Positions 43,137 to 51,809 of a stretch of DNA of 64,000 bases are shown piece after piece. Source of the stretch: Leekyejoonella antrihumi (GTDB lineage Bacteria > Actinomycetota > Actinomycetes > Actinomycetales > Dermatophilaceae). The notes under the pieces are model-generated. The model was not told where the DNA came from, did no database searches, and saw only the letters and a list, made by a program, of their open reading frames with translations. Made by a program: the position numbers and the translations under genes. Numbering within the stretch: the stretch's first letter is position 1; every line of letters begins with the position of its first letter. The stretch is from the NCBI RefSeq assembly GCF_007845645.1, contig NZ_VCQV01000025.1:20539-84538 (forward strand). The letters run 5' to 3'.

Positions 43137-44006
43137 ATGAGCGACCTGCACGACGAGGTCCTGCGCTGGTATGCGGCAGCGGCGCGTGACCTCCCCTGGC
43201 GCCGAGCCGACGCAACGCCCTGGGGTGTGTACGTGTCGGAGATCATGCTGCAGCAGACCCCGGTGTCCCGGGTCGAACCGGTCTGGCACGACTGGATGCA
43301 CCGCTGGCCGACGCCCGCGGACCTCGCCGCGGAGAGTCCCGGGGAAGCCGTGCGTGCGTGGGACAGGCTGGGATACCCACGGCGGGCCCTGCGGCTGCAT
43401 GCCGCCGCCGTCGCCATCACCGAGCAACACAACGGTGTCGTCCCCGAATCCTTCGACCAGCTGTTGGTCCTGCCCGGCGTCGGCACGTATACGGCCGCCG
43501 CAGTCTCCGCGTTCGCCTTCGGGATTCGGGTGCCAGTGGTCGACACGAACATTCGCCGAGTGCACGCCCGGCTCGTCGGCGGCGTGGCTCAGGCGGCCGC
43601 TTCCCTCACCGCAGCCGAGCGAGACCTGGCCGCCGAGCTGCTCCCCGAGGATCCGTCGGAGGCGGCGACCTGGAACGTGGCCGTCATGGAACTCGGTGCC
43701 CTCGTCTGCACGGCACGCGCGCCCCGCTGCGGAGCCTGCCCCGTTGCCGACCGGTGCGCATGGCAGCTGGCCGGCGCCCCCGCATACGACGGTCCGGCGC
43801 GTCGCGGTCAGAAGTGGGCCGGCACCGACCGCCAGGTGCGCGGGCGGTTGCTGCGCACCATCCGTGAGGCGGACGGGCCTGTTGAGCGCCCGGCGCTCGA
43901 CGTCGTGTGGCACGACCAGACCCAGCGCGAGCGCGCCCTGTCCTCACTCGTCGAGGATGGCCTGGTCGAACCACTGCCGGGTGACAGGTTTGCCCTGCCC
44001 CGCTGA
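43137..44006 (+). CDS. mutY: A/G-specific adenine glycosylase (MutY)
   Basis: 289 aa from ATG 43137, with AGGGAGG at 43126-43132. HhH-GPD core: PWGVYVSEIMLQQTPVSRVE (about 28-47, with the catalytic Glu), LPGVGTYTAAAVSAFAFG (about 111-128) with VVDTNIRRVHARL. The [4Fe-4S] cluster is CTARAPRCGACPVADRCAW (about 191-209). A short C-terminal winged/NUDT-like tail ends the protein, shorter than in E. coli MutY. Removes A opposite 8-oxoG. Confidence 0.92.
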   Translation: MSDLHDEVLRWYAAAARDLPWRRADATPWGVYVSEIMLQQTPVSRVEPVWHDWMHRWPTPADLAAESPGEAVRAWDRLGYPRRALRLHAAAVAITEQHNGVVPESFDQLLVLPGVGTYTAAAVSAFAFGIRVPVVDTNIRRVHARLVGGVAQAAASLTAAERDLAAELLPEDPSEAATWNVAVMELGALVCTARAPRCGACPVADRCAWQLAGAPAYDGPARRGQKWAGTDRQVRGRLLRTIREADGPVERPALDVVWHDQTQRERALSSLVEDGLVEPLPGDRFALPR

Positions 44007-44012
44007 CCCTGA

Positions 44013-44555
44013 TCAGTCCTTGGCAGCCGCCTCCGTGGGCAGGTGCAGCGCTTCGAGCGCCTCACGGAGGACGTCCGCCGGGGCGCCGTGGGCATGGACC
44101 ACGACGCCGGGTTCGTCCGGCTGCAACGGCTCGAGAGTGGCCAGCTGCGAGGGCAGCAGCGACGCCGGCATGTAGTGCCCCTTACGGGCCCGCAACCTCG
44201 CCTCCAGCACCTCCTGCGACACGTCGACGTGGCAGAACTTCACACCGGGCCGCCCCTCCCGCAACAGGTCTCGGTAGACTCTGCGCAGGGCCGAGCAGGT
44301 GATGACCGCACTCTTGCCGGCTGCTTCGTGGCCGTCGATCCACTCTCCGATGGACCGCAGCCAGGGCCATCGGTCCTCGTCCGTCAACGGCATCCCTGCC
44401 GCCATCTTGTCGACATTGGCACGTGAATGGAAGTCGTCACCCTCGGCGAAGGCGCACCCCATGGCCTGGGCGATGCCCTTGGCCACGGTCGTCTTCCCGG
44501 AGCCCGAGACCCCCATGACGATGATGAACTGTGGCTTGTCGGTCGCGTCGGTCAT
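44013..44555 (-). CDS. gntK: Gluconokinase (GntK)
   Basis: 180 aa P-loop kinase: IIVMGVSGSGKTTVAKGIA (about 11-29), then FAEGDDFHSRANVDKMAAGM (about 36-55), PLTDEDRWPWL and ITCSALRRVYRD, all hallmarks of GntK/IdnK. It phosphorylates gluconate to 6-phosphogluconate. Convergent with mutY (6-bp gap) and divergent from the ABC exporter. No gluconate transporter is adjacent. Confidence 0.92.
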   Translation of the reverse strand: MTDATDKPQFIIVMGVSGSGKTTVAKGIAQAMGCAFAEGDDFHSRANVDKMAAGMPLTDEDRWPWLRSIGEWIDGHEAAGKSAVITCSALRRVYRDLLREGRPGVKFCHVDVSQEVLEARLRARKGHYMPASLLPSQLATLEPLQPDEPGVVVHAHGAPADVLREALEALHLPTEAAAKD

Positions 44556-44647
44556 GGCCTGACCTTAGCCGCCGTGCGACGGCCGTGACTCCTGGCATGC
44601 GACGTCGGTTGCACGGTGAGCGGCCGGCGGAGTAAGTTCTTGCGTTT

Positions 44648-45454
44648 GTGCGTGCTCGGATGAGGATCTATGGGCGACTGCTGCATGCCGGCATTCGACA
44701 GCAGTCCACGTACCGCCTGGCAGCCCTTGGCGGCCTGATCGCCAACGCCACCTTCGGATTCCTCAAGGTGGCAATGCTCTTCGCCACGGTTCGAGCGGCA
44801 GGCGGCACGCTGCACGGATACGATATCGGCTCGATGAGCACCTACATCTGGCTCTCGCAGGGCATGCTCGGATCCATCAACCTCAATGGCCGCACCGATT
44901 TCAGCGACCGCATCAAGACCGGCGATGTTGCAATCGACTTCATCAGGCCGCTCAACGTTCAGGGTGCACATGTGGCCACGGAGCTCGGCCGGTCCATCTG
45001 GGCGCTGATCCCTCGCGGCGTGCCCAGCATCCTGATCGGCGCTGTCGTGGTCGGGATGACGGTGCCGTCCACCCCGCTGCCCTACCTTGCCGGGATCTGC
45101 AGTCTGCTGCTGGGATTCGTCATCTCGGCAACCGCCGTGTATTCGCTGGGGACGGCCGGTTTCTGGCTCATCGAGACGCACGGCATCCAGACCCTCTACA
45201 TGGTGGTCTCCGGATTCCTCGCCGGTCTCTTTGTGCCGATCTACCTCTTCCCGCACTGGTTGTTGGCGGTCGCCGAGGTCACGCCCTTCCCGTCGATGCT
45301 CATGTATCCCACGAACATCCTGTCGGGCCGCACCACCGGAGTCGACACCGTGGCACTTCTTGCCCAGCAGGTGTTCTGGCTGGGCGTCACCGTGCTGGTC
45401 GGTCATGCGCTGACGGTGCGAGGCCGCCGCAAGCTCGAGGTGCAAGGTGGTTGA
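44648..45454 (+). CDS. ABC-2 type transporter permease (DUF990-like), subunit 1
   Basis: 268 aa from GTG 44648. About six hydrophobic segments (for example LAALGGLIANATFGFLKVAM at about 22-41 and a C-terminal VFWLGVTVLVGHAL). No catalytic motifs. It overlaps the next permease gene by 8 bp. Together with the ATPase at 46401 it forms a heterodimeric-permease exporter. Substrate unknown; this family is mostly found with drug or lipid exporters. Confidence 0.83.
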   Translation: MRARMRIYGRLLHAGIRQQSTYRLAALGGLIANATFGFLKVAMLFATVRAAGGTLHGYDIGSMSTYIWLSQGMLGSINLNGRTDFSDRIKTGDVAIDFIRPLNVQGAHVATELGRSIWALIPRGVPSILIGAVVVGMTVPSTPLPYLAGICSLLLGFVISATAVYSLGTAGFWLIETHGIQTLYMVVSGFLAGLFVPIYLFPHWLLAVAEVTPFPSMLMYPTNILSGRTTGVDTVALLAQQVFWLGVTVLVGHALTVRGRRKLEVQGG

Positions 45455-46295
45455 GCTCAGGCAGCCGTTGACGAACCCATCGGTCTCGCGCCGGGCCAAG
45501 CGCCTCGCGCCGTACCGCGCGGTGCTCGCTTCCCGGATGCGGTCGCAGCGCAGCTATCGCAGCAACTTCCTCATCGACCTGTACAGCTCGTTCGTGATCG
45601 GCTTCATCGAGCTTGCCGAGGTCTGGATGCTCTTTCGCAATGTGACCAGCCTCGGCGGGTTCACCTTCAGCCAGATCCTGCTGGTCTTCGGGTTCGCCGA
45701 CCTGTGCTACTCCCTTGCGGACATGGTGATGGGCCACTGTGACAACCTGCCGACATATCTGCGCGCAGGGACCCTCGACGTGTTCTATCTTCGACCCCAG
45801 CCGGTGCTCCTGCAGCTGATCACGAGCGACATCTCCCTCCGCCGGGTCGCCCGCGCGATGGTCGGCCTCGGTGCAATGACGATCGGGTTGTGGATCAACG
45901 ATGTCCAGTGGTCACCGGCCCACATCGGCCTTCTCGCGATGTCTCTGGTGTGTGCGACCGCCATCTATGCGGGTATGTATGTCTGGGCTGCCGGTGCCCA
46001 GTTCTTCCTCGTGCAGGGTGCCGAGATGACCAACGCGTTCGTGTATGGCGGCCGCTACGCCTCGACGCAGGTGGCATCCGTCTGGTCCCGCCCGCTGAAG
46101 GTCGTCTTCGGGTTCTTCTTCCCGATGGCCATGACGGCCTACGTGCCCAGCCTGCAGCTGCTCGGTCTGCCCGGTCCGCAGTGGCTGCCCGCCTGGCTGG
46201 CCTGGTGCACACCGGTATTCGCAACCTGGACCTGGGCGATGGCGCTGCTCTTCTGGCGTCTCGGCCTTCGCCACTACCAAGGAGGCGGAGGGTGA
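45447..46295 (+). CDS. ABC-2 type transporter permease, subunit 2
   Basis: 282 aa from GTG 45447. It begins with a Lys/Arg-rich tail (RRAKRLAPYRAVLASRMR) and then hydrophobic helices, including LLVFGFADLCYSLADMVMGH (about 73-92), the conserved central part of the second permease in this family. The gap to the ATPase gene is 105 bp and holds repeat copy C. Confidence 0.83.
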   Translation: MVELRQPLTNPSVSRRAKRLAPYRAVLASRMRSQRSYRSNFLIDLYSSFVIGFIELAEVWMLFRNVTSLGGFTFSQILLVFGFADLCYSLADMVMGHCDNLPTYLRAGTLDVFYLRPQPVLLQLITSDISLRRVARAMVGLGAMTIGLWINDVQWSPAHIGLLAMSLVCATAIYAGMYVWAAGAQFFLVQGAEMTNAFVYGGRYASTQVASVWSRPLKVVFGFFFPMAMTAYVPSLQLLGLPGPQWLPAWLAWCTPVFATWTWAMALLFWRLGLRHYQGGGG

Positions 46296-46299
46296 AAGA

Positions 46300-46354
46300 C
46301 ACCCGACAAAGTCTTCGCTTCGCAAGCTCCGCTCGCTACTTTGCGTTTACCCCG
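46300..46354 (+). repeat. Dispersed intergenic repeat, copy C
   Basis: Begins ACACCCGACAAAGTCTTCGC, middle TTCGCAAGCTCCGCTCGCTA, ends CTTTGCGTTTACCCCG. The terminal GGGGA block of other copies is GTTTA here. It lies between the second permease and the ATPase and has probably separated a once tighter operon. Confidence 0.75.
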
Positions 46355-46400
46355 ATCGTTCTCCGGACCCAACAGTTCAGACGACCCTGCGGGAGCCCCA

Positions 46401-47372
46401 ATGAGTGAGCCGATCATCGCGACCGAGCACCTGACCCGTCGCTTCAGCAGACGCGACCCCGACGGCCGGCTGGGCCTGCGGCGCACCACGTTGACCGCGG
46501 TCGATGACTTGTCGATCCGGATCCACCCGGGTGAGGCCGTGGGTTACATCGGCGCCAACGGCGCCGGCAAGTCGACCACGATCAAGATGCTCGTCGGCAT
46601 CCTCGTGCCCACCAGCGGCACCGTGCGCACCTGCGGTCGCGACCCGCTGCGCGAACGCCGGCAGCTCGCGCGCGAGGTGGGTGTCGTCTTTGGGCAACGG
46701 TCCCAGCTGTGGTGGGACCTGCCATTGCGTGAGTCCTTCACCATTCTCGGCGCCATCCACGAGCAGGGTCGGGCGGCTCTGACCGATCGCACCGACGAGC
46801 TCGTCACGACGCTCGGCCTCGGCGACTTTCTCACGACACCCGTGCGGGCGCTGTCGCTGGGCCAACGAATGCGCGGCGAGGTCGCTGCGGCGCTGCTGCA
46901 CCGCCCGCGGTTGGTTATCCTGGACGAACCGACCATCGGGTTGGACGTCCTGTCCAAGCAGCAGCTGCGCGAGTTCCTCACGGCCGAACGCGGAACGCAC
47001 GGCACCACGCTGCTGCTCACCACCCACGACATGGGCGACATCGAACGACTCTGTGACCGCGTCCTGGTGGTCGATCACGGCCACCTTGCCTATGCGGGCA
47101 CGCTGGATGACCTGGCACGCACCTCGGGCGCCAAGCGGATCCTGGTGGTGGACCTGGCCGAGAGCGCCAGCCCCCTGACTGGGATACCCCACACGGAGCA
47201 TCTGAGCAGCCAGGGCAACGGCGTGCGCCAGCAGCTGGCCTTCGACCCCGACCGCACCAGCGCTGCCAAGGTCCTGGCGGCCGTGTCCGAGCGGGCGGAG
47301 GTGCTGGACCTGTCGATCGAGGAACCCGACATCGAGGATGTTGTGCGGCGCATCTATCACAGCAGAATGTGA
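46401..47372 (+). CDS. ABC transporter ATP-binding protein
   Basis: 323 aa from ATG 46401, with GGGAG at 46391-46395. Walker A GANGAGKSTTIKML (about 56-69), signature LSLGQRMRGEVAAALL (about 152-167), Walker B LVILDEPTIGLDV (about 173-185) and the H-loop LLTTHDMGDIERL. The final about 110 residues form the regulatory tail typical of NatA/DrrA-like exporters. The last 50 codons are duplicated at 49806. Confidence 0.9.
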   Translation: MSEPIIATEHLTRRFSRRDPDGRLGLRRTTLTAVDDLSIRIHPGEAVGYIGANGAGKSTTIKMLVGILVPTSGTVRTCGRDPLRERRQLAREVGVVFGQRSQLWWDLPLRESFTILGAIHEQGRAALTDRTDELVTTLGLGDFLTTPVRALSLGQRMRGEVAAALLHRPRLVILDEPTIGLDVLSKQQLREFLTAERGTHGTTLLLTTHDMGDIERLCDRVLVVDHGHLAYAGTLDDLARTSGAKRILVVDLAESASPLTGIPHTEHLSSQGNGVRQQLAFDPDRTSAAKVLAAVSERAEVLDLSIEEPDIEDVVRRIYHSRM

Positions 47373-47386
47373 CGGTCGGCCAGCAC
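47223..47386 (+). repeat. Direct repeat, left copy (end of ABC ATPase gene)
   Basis: These 164 bp cover the last 50 codons of the ATPase gene plus 14 bp beyond. They match 49806-49969 without gaps; I count about 11 differences. The two copies bracket 2.4 kb of broken genes. Confidence 0.88.
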
Positions 47387-47808
47387 ATCGCCTGTCTGGA
47401 CCATGACCGGGGCGCCAGCACACCGGACTGGCAACCCCGTCCGGCAGGTGCATCACCGTAGAGCAGCAGGCCGACGGTCAGCGCGGCCTGCGGGTGTCGC
47501 GCAGGAGCCCGGAATTGGCTGGATCACTGGCTCCACGTTCGAGCGCCGGGATGCAGACGATGCCGTGACCGTCGGTGGGCAGATGGCCCGGAAGCAGAAC
47601 CGCCACCGAGATTCCCATGGCGGATCGATCCCAGCCATCTCCGCGATGCTGACTCGCGATCTGGGCAGTTGCTCGTCGCTGAGTGTGACGACGGGCAGAT
47701 CGGGAGCAGTACCCGGTTCCCGGGAGGATCTGGAAAACTCGGGAGGTTCACCGGTACCCAATGCCTTGACGTAAGCGACCCAGGACTCGACCGCCGCGTG
47801 CCAGGCCG
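47387..47808. other. Stretch without a recognisable gene
   Basis: No convincing gene on either strand. A minus-strand open frame (about 47453-47761) reads PDLPVVTLSDEQLPRSRVSI and is protein-like in part, but it has no start site, family match or context. Probably decayed DNA between the direct repeats. Confidence 0.45.
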
Positions 47809-48257
47809 AGGCCGGGCGATCTGTATCGCCAGGTAGATATCGCTGCGGTCTCCGATGGTGAGCTACCTACGGTCGAGCAACTTCTCCCAACTGCTCGTGA
47901 TGGAGGCCTGTTGGTGACCGTCGATGATGATGACCGCCCGGTGGCTCTTGTTCTCAACGACTGGGTGGACGCCCGCGCACACCTTGACCAGGCGTCAGTC
48001 GGTCCCGCCTTCGCCGGCCACGGAATCGGACGACAACTCATGGCCGCAGCCGAGCAGTGGGGACGCCAACAGACTCGTCGACCATGACGCCGACTACGGT
48101 CGTCAACATCGCCTGGAGCGGCCCCTACTACCGCCGTACCCGTTGGCGAGACCTGCCCGCCGCCGAACTCCGCCCGGAACTCGCGGCCACCCGCCGACGC
48201 GAAGCAGCCGTTGGCCTCGGTGCCTGCCCACGAACCGCGATGATCAAGCAACTCTGA
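47809..48257 (+). pseudogene. GNAT acetyltransferase, frameshifted
   Basis: One frame reads DLYRQVDIAAVSDGELPTVE, then VSVGPAFAGHGIGRQLMAAA-type sequence (ASVGPAFAGHGIGRQLMAAA at about 47995-48055), then a stop just after GRQQTRRP. A second frame gives VVNIAWSGPYYRRTRWRDLP and ends GACPRTAMIKQL at 48257. These are the acetyl-CoA loop and C-terminus of a GNAT protein. The start is missing and a frameshift with a short deletion separates the halves. Confidence 0.75.
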
Positions 48258-48288
48258 GGCGAGTCACCCTCGTCCCACAGGCGACCCG

Positions 48289-48757
48289 TCAATGAGACGG
48301 ATTGTCATACGCATCAGGCGGCGAGGTGGTGAGCCGTTCCTGTAGTCCCGTCAGTCCCCGGCAGATCATCGCGCCGTACCCGTCGGTGGGCAACGCGCTG
48401 AGTGCCGCAAGTCCCGCGTTCAGTTGATCCCGTGCTTGCGTCGTGCGCCCCTGACGCAGGTAGCCATTTCCGAGGTTGACGTTGAGGTGCAGGCTCGGTG
48501 CAAGACCCGCGGCAGCGGGTATGCCCACCGGGGCCAGGTCGGCATCGCTGACGTGGGCGACCGAGGCGAGGGCGTGCTGATCCCATCCGACCTCGGCGGC
48601 AAGGTCGGATTCCAGATCGGCGAGGTAGTGAGCGAGGACGCACCGTTGCGCATGATCGCCCTCGCTTGTGCGATCCCAGCAGGTCGCTTCGTCCCCGGTC
48701 TCGATCACCACCTAGGGCGATGCCGATCGGGGCCAGAACCTCTTCCCACGTCGTCAT
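48289..48757 (-). pseudogene. TPR-like hypothetical protein, frameshifted
   Basis: From ATG 48757 the frame reads MTTWEEVLAPIGIALGGDRD then loses sense. The second frame reads CWDRTSEGDHAQRCVLAHYL, later LAPSLHLNVNLGNGYLRQGR and ALPTDGYGAMICRGLTGLQE, to a stop at 48289. I recognise this as a common actinobacterial tetratricopeptide-like protein of about 155 aa. The total length, 469 nt, is not a multiple of 3, consistent with one small indel near 48690. Confidence 0.65.
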
Positions 48758-48814
48758 AGCTCTGACTGTAGGAGCGGCACTGTTGTGGGCATTGCACGAA
48801 TCGGACACGCCAAC

Positions 48815-49210
48815 TCACCCGAAGACCACACCCGGTGTTCTTCCGCCAATGGCGCGGATAGGGGACGGCCGGCTGCGCCATCGATGGGCACCCCGCCGTG
48901 ATCGCTTGTCGCGCTGCGAGTGGACCCGGGCGATACGTCGTCGCACCGAAGGAGGCAGGCCGAACTCCTGAAGGCGGCGGCGATGTGCCTGCCGCGGCGA
49001 CAGCCCGACACGATGCGCGATCTCGGCCACCGGGAGGTCCCGAAGGACCAGCCTTGCCAACATGGTGGCGGCCCTGTCGGGACAGCGCGCAGCGTCCACG
49101 CGTGCACCAACGGCCCTGACCAATAAGCCAACGTGCTCGAGGTCAGTAGTCGCTGACGCGGGCCGGTCGGCAAGCCAGTTCATGTCCTCTTGCTCCCACA
49201 CGGTGCGCAA
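48815..49210 (-). pseudogene. AraC-type regulator remnant
   Basis: 131-codon open frame. VAEIAHRVGLSPRQAHRRRL then QEFGLPPSVRRRIARVH is the second half of an AraC DNA-binding domain. The N-terminal effector domain is absent and the end (RRGAHRWRSRPSPIRAIGGR) is out of family. Either a truncated gene or one whose true end is in another frame. Confidence 0.5.
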
Positions 49211-49309
49211 CGGAACCGCAAATCAGGCGTGATGGCCACCCGGGAGGCGAACTCGAAGGCAGACATCCTGCGCCGAATGAGCTGAGGCCGATACGCACCG
49301 CTATGGCGA

Positions 49310-49650
49310 TCAGATGGCGGTATCCATCTCGGCGGGGAGCGCGGTGGCCTGATGCAGCAGCGCCCGCATGACGACCATGAGCGACATCATTCACATTGGC
49401 GACCACGGTCGCGAACAGTGCGGCGGACGGCACGGTGATCGGCTCCACGGCGGTGGCCAGCAGTTACGCGAGGGTCGCGAACGACACGACAACCGCGGCG
49501 GCTAGCGCCCACACGACCGCCTCGACGCACACCAGGCCAAAGATCGGCAGCGCCCGGACGGGCCACCGCATGGGTGCCACCTCCGGTTTGTCGCGAGCCA
49601 TCCAACCCGACATCCACGGCAGCACCACCGCCTGCAAGGCAAGTGGCTAG
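49310..49650 (-). pseudogene. DUF2975 membrane protein, decayed
   Basis: Minus-strand pieces: VVLPWMSGWMARDKPEVAPM, then RWPVRALPIFGLVCVEAVVW, hit an in-frame TAA, continue as EPITVPSAALFATVVANV, and after a one-base shift end MVVMRALLHQATALPAEMDT-AI. Both ends match DUF2975 proteins, which usually precede a Cro-like regulator gene. A nonsense codon, a frameshift and an internal deletion are present. Confidence 0.6.
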
Positions 49651-49700
49651 TCCGATGCTGGACACGGCCCGCAGTGCACTTCACCGGATATGACACCCGC

Positions 49701-49955
49701 ATGTCTGCGTATGCATTACTGACGACTGAGGATGGGAACATCCTGCTGAGGTGGTACAACGGGAGCGCTCAAGCCGACCCTCGCTGTTTCTTCGGCGGTG
49801 ACCTCGTGCGCCCGCAACTGGCCTTCGACCCCGACCACATCAGCGATGCCATGGTCCTGGCCGCCGTGTCCGGGCGGGCGGAGGTGCTGGACCTGTCGAT
49901 CGAGGACCCCGAGATCGAGGATGTTGTGCGGCGCATCTATCACAGCAGAATGTGA
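49701..49955 (+). pseudogene. Chimeric fragment: Nudix-like N-terminus joined to the ABC ATPase C-terminus
   Basis: 84 codons. The first 34 (MSAYALLTTEDGNILLRWYN...) look like the first strand of a Nudix protein. From QLAFDPDHISDAMVLAAVSG on, the sequence copies the end of the ATPase at 47223-47372. The junction lies near 49806. Neither half could fold alone, so this is most likely non-functional recombination debris. Confidence 0.65.
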
Positions 49956-49969
49956 CGGTCAGCCAGCAC
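49806..49969 (+). repeat. Direct repeat, right copy
   Basis: Ungapped copy of 47223-47386 including the stop codon and 14 bp after it. Several differences change amino acids (for example the codons after GACCCCGACC), which suggests the copy is no longer under selection. Confidence 0.88.
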
Positions 49970-50301
49970 CCCCGCACCTCGACTACCTCGCAGCCCTCGC
50001 AGCCCATGGCCGCTCTCGCCGGCCGGGGCACGAGCTGCGGCATGATCGTGCCGACAACGACGGGTGCCAGCACACCGGTCATCGTGCTCAAGGGGAGAGT
50101 GTCTGCCCGACCGCAACCCGGGTTGCCCGGGCCTACAGCTCATCGATCACGGTCGGCGCAGCACAAAGTCAGGGCCTGTGTGCCACCGTGCAGATATGGT
50201 CCTGCAGTTGGCCATACCTGGCGGGCCGATCGCACACGAACTCCTACCTGAGGTGCTCAGACCCTGGCGGCAATGCCTTCAAGATCGGCATCTGACGGCG
50301 A
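49970..50301. other. Stretch without a recognisable gene
   Basis: Nothing convincing on either strand. A phrase GCCAGCACACCGG at about 50066 also occurs just after the left repeat (about 47412), hinting that homology between the two flanks continues in broken form. Confidence 0.4.
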
Positions 50302-51150
50302 TCAGTAAGGGATCGCCTGCCACAGTACGTTCTTTCCGGCATCGGGATCGTCCATGACCTCAGCAGGCATATCGCGCAGAGTCAGCCCGGCAGCTTTCGC
50401 CGCCTCCCGGGCTTCGTCGTCGTACGGCAACTTGCGCCATGCGTCGACCATGTACTTGCGCGTTTTTAGATAGTCGCCGTAGCGCTGAGCGTGGCTGTCT
50501 ACAGCACCCAGGTGGGCAAAGATCGCAATCCGGTCGCCGTCCGGTGGTGCAATCATCCACTTCTTGAAGGCGTCGTGCTCGGTCGGCAGTGGCGTCGGCT
50601 TCAATCGATCGAACGGCGCCCGCAGCAACGTCCCGTTGCCAGAATGCGTGATTCGCATACTCCAGACGGCAAGGTCACCAGGCTTCACCTTCACGTAAAC
50701 GTTCTTGCCGTCCGTGAGATTGGCGATGTCGTGCGAGCCATCTCGCAGGTTGAGCCCGCCGGTGTGTCGGGTGTGGTCTTGGCAGTAGATGCCGAACCGC
50801 AACTGTGTGTATCGGCCGTCCCAGTCGGGAGCATTGCCATCCACGCGGTCAGCGTTGTCCTTGTGGAAGCCGCGCTGCGTCCCATTTATGGTCAAGGAAC
50901 TGTCGCCGCCATAGTGGATCGCATCACTGCCGAGTAGCTTGCGCGCCACAGCAACCAGGCGGCCATCGGTGAGGACCCGGCGCAGCTTTGGCTTCGCAAG
51001 CAGGTCACCGCCAACACCCTTGGAGGCGTATGCATCCCGGCGCAAATCCTGGATCTCTTGGGCAGAATACAGGCCTGGAAGGATCGCCCACCCGTCCGTC
51101 CAGAACTTGTCAACGTCGAGGGCCCCCACGATTTGGTTGGTATCAGTCAC
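50302..51150 (-). CDS. Phytanoyl-CoA dioxygenase (PhyH) family protein
   Basis: 282 aa Fe(II)/2-oxoglutarate oxygenase. DKFWTDGWAILPGLYSAQEI opens the family pattern; iron ligands are in GFHKDNAD (His-x-Asp, about 114-120) and RITHSGNG (His about 169), with Arg in the FDRLKPTP region for 2-oxoglutarate. The Lys/Asn/Asp content is higher than in its neighbours and it lies at the edge of the decayed patch, so recent acquisition is possible. Substrate unknown. Confidence 0.8.
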   Translation of the reverse strand: MTDTNQIVGALDVDKFWTDGWAILPGLYSAQEIQDLRRDAYASKGVGGDLLAKPKLRRVLTDGRLVAVARKLLGSDAIHYGGDSSLTINGTQRGFHKDNADRVDGNAPDWDGRYTQLRFGIYCQDHTRHTGGLNLRDGSHDIANLTDGKNVYVKVKPGDLAVWSMRITHSGNGTLLRAPFDRLKPTPLPTEHDAFKKWMIAPPDGDRIAIFAHLGAVDSHAQRYGDYLKTRKYMVDAWRKLPYDDEAREAAKAAGLTLRDMPAEVMDDPDAGKNVLWQAIPY

Positions 51151-51229
51151 AATTTACTCCAGTGCAGGTAGTCAGGATGCGAACACTGTATCCCGCGACC
51201 GCATCGCGGGCACACATTCAACCGGAGTG

Positions 51230-51745
51230 TCAGAGCTCGAGCAGCATGCGGGTGTTGCCAAGCGTGTTCGGCTTGACGCGCTCCAGGCCAAGGAACTCGG
51301 CCACGCCGTCGTCATACGACTGGAGCATCTCGACGTAGACATCGGGGGTGACGGCATCGCCATCGATCTCCCGGAATCCATAAGATTCGAAGAAGGCCAC
51401 CTCGAAGGTCAGGCAGAACACTCGCTGGACCCCCAGGTCGCGCGCCCGCACGATCAGAGTCTCCAGCAGCCGACCACCAAGGCCGCGGCCCTTCTGGCCC
51501 GGGTCGACCGCGAGCGTGCGAACCTCCGCGACGTCCTCCCACATGACATGCAGCGCGCCGCAGCCCACGACGCGTGAGTCATCCTCCGCCACGATGAACT
51601 CTTGCACCGTCTCGTAGTAGGAGACGGCCGGCTTGGCCACGAGGGTCCGCGTCTCGACGTAGGGCTCCACCAGCGCACGGATCGGTCGGACGTCTGCCGC
51701 GCGTGCCGAACGAAGTGCCAGACCTCCCGGATTCGGATTATTCAC
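51230..51745 (-). CDS. argA: Amino-acid N-acetyltransferase (short ArgA type)
   Basis: 171 aa. Strong similarity in pattern to the M. tuberculosis single-domain ArgA: YYETVQEFIVAEDD, VVGCGALHVMWEDVAEVRTL, AVDPGQKGRGLGGRLLE (acetyl-CoA loop), RVFCLTFEVAFFESYGF, and the closing VKPNTLGNTRMLLEL. It acetylates glutamate (or glutamine) to begin arginine synthesis. No amino acid kinase domain is attached. Followed, across a hairpin, by clpC upstream on the same strand. Confidence 0.87.
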   Translation of the reverse strand: MNNPNPGGLALRSARAADVRPIRALVEPYVETRTLVAKPAVSYYETVQEFIVAEDDSRVVGCGALHVMWEDVAEVRTLAVDPGQKGRGLGGRLLETLIVRARDLGVQRVFCLTFEVAFFESYGFREIDGDAVTPDVYVEMLQSYDDGVAEFLGLERVKPNTLGNTRMLLEL

Positions 51746-51764
51746 AGCAGGAGCCTATGGCAAT

Positions 51765-51792
51765 GGGCCCGGGGACGACTGCCCCCGGGCCC
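51765..51792. terminator. GC-rich hairpin between clpC and argA
   Basis: GGGCCCGGGG (51765-51774) pairs with CCCCGGGCCC (51783-51792) with an 8-base loop. It lies 17 bp after the clpC stop and 19 bp before the argA start. Probably terminates clpC; read from the plus strand it is followed by TTT. Confidence 0.75.
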
Positions 51793-51809
51793 TTTGTCAG
51801 TATGCGGTG

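Noticed and set aside
47453..47761. A minus-strand open frame of 102 codons after the ABC ATPase
   Set aside because: Part of it looks protein-like, but there is no family match, no ribosome-binding site and no neighbour that supports it.
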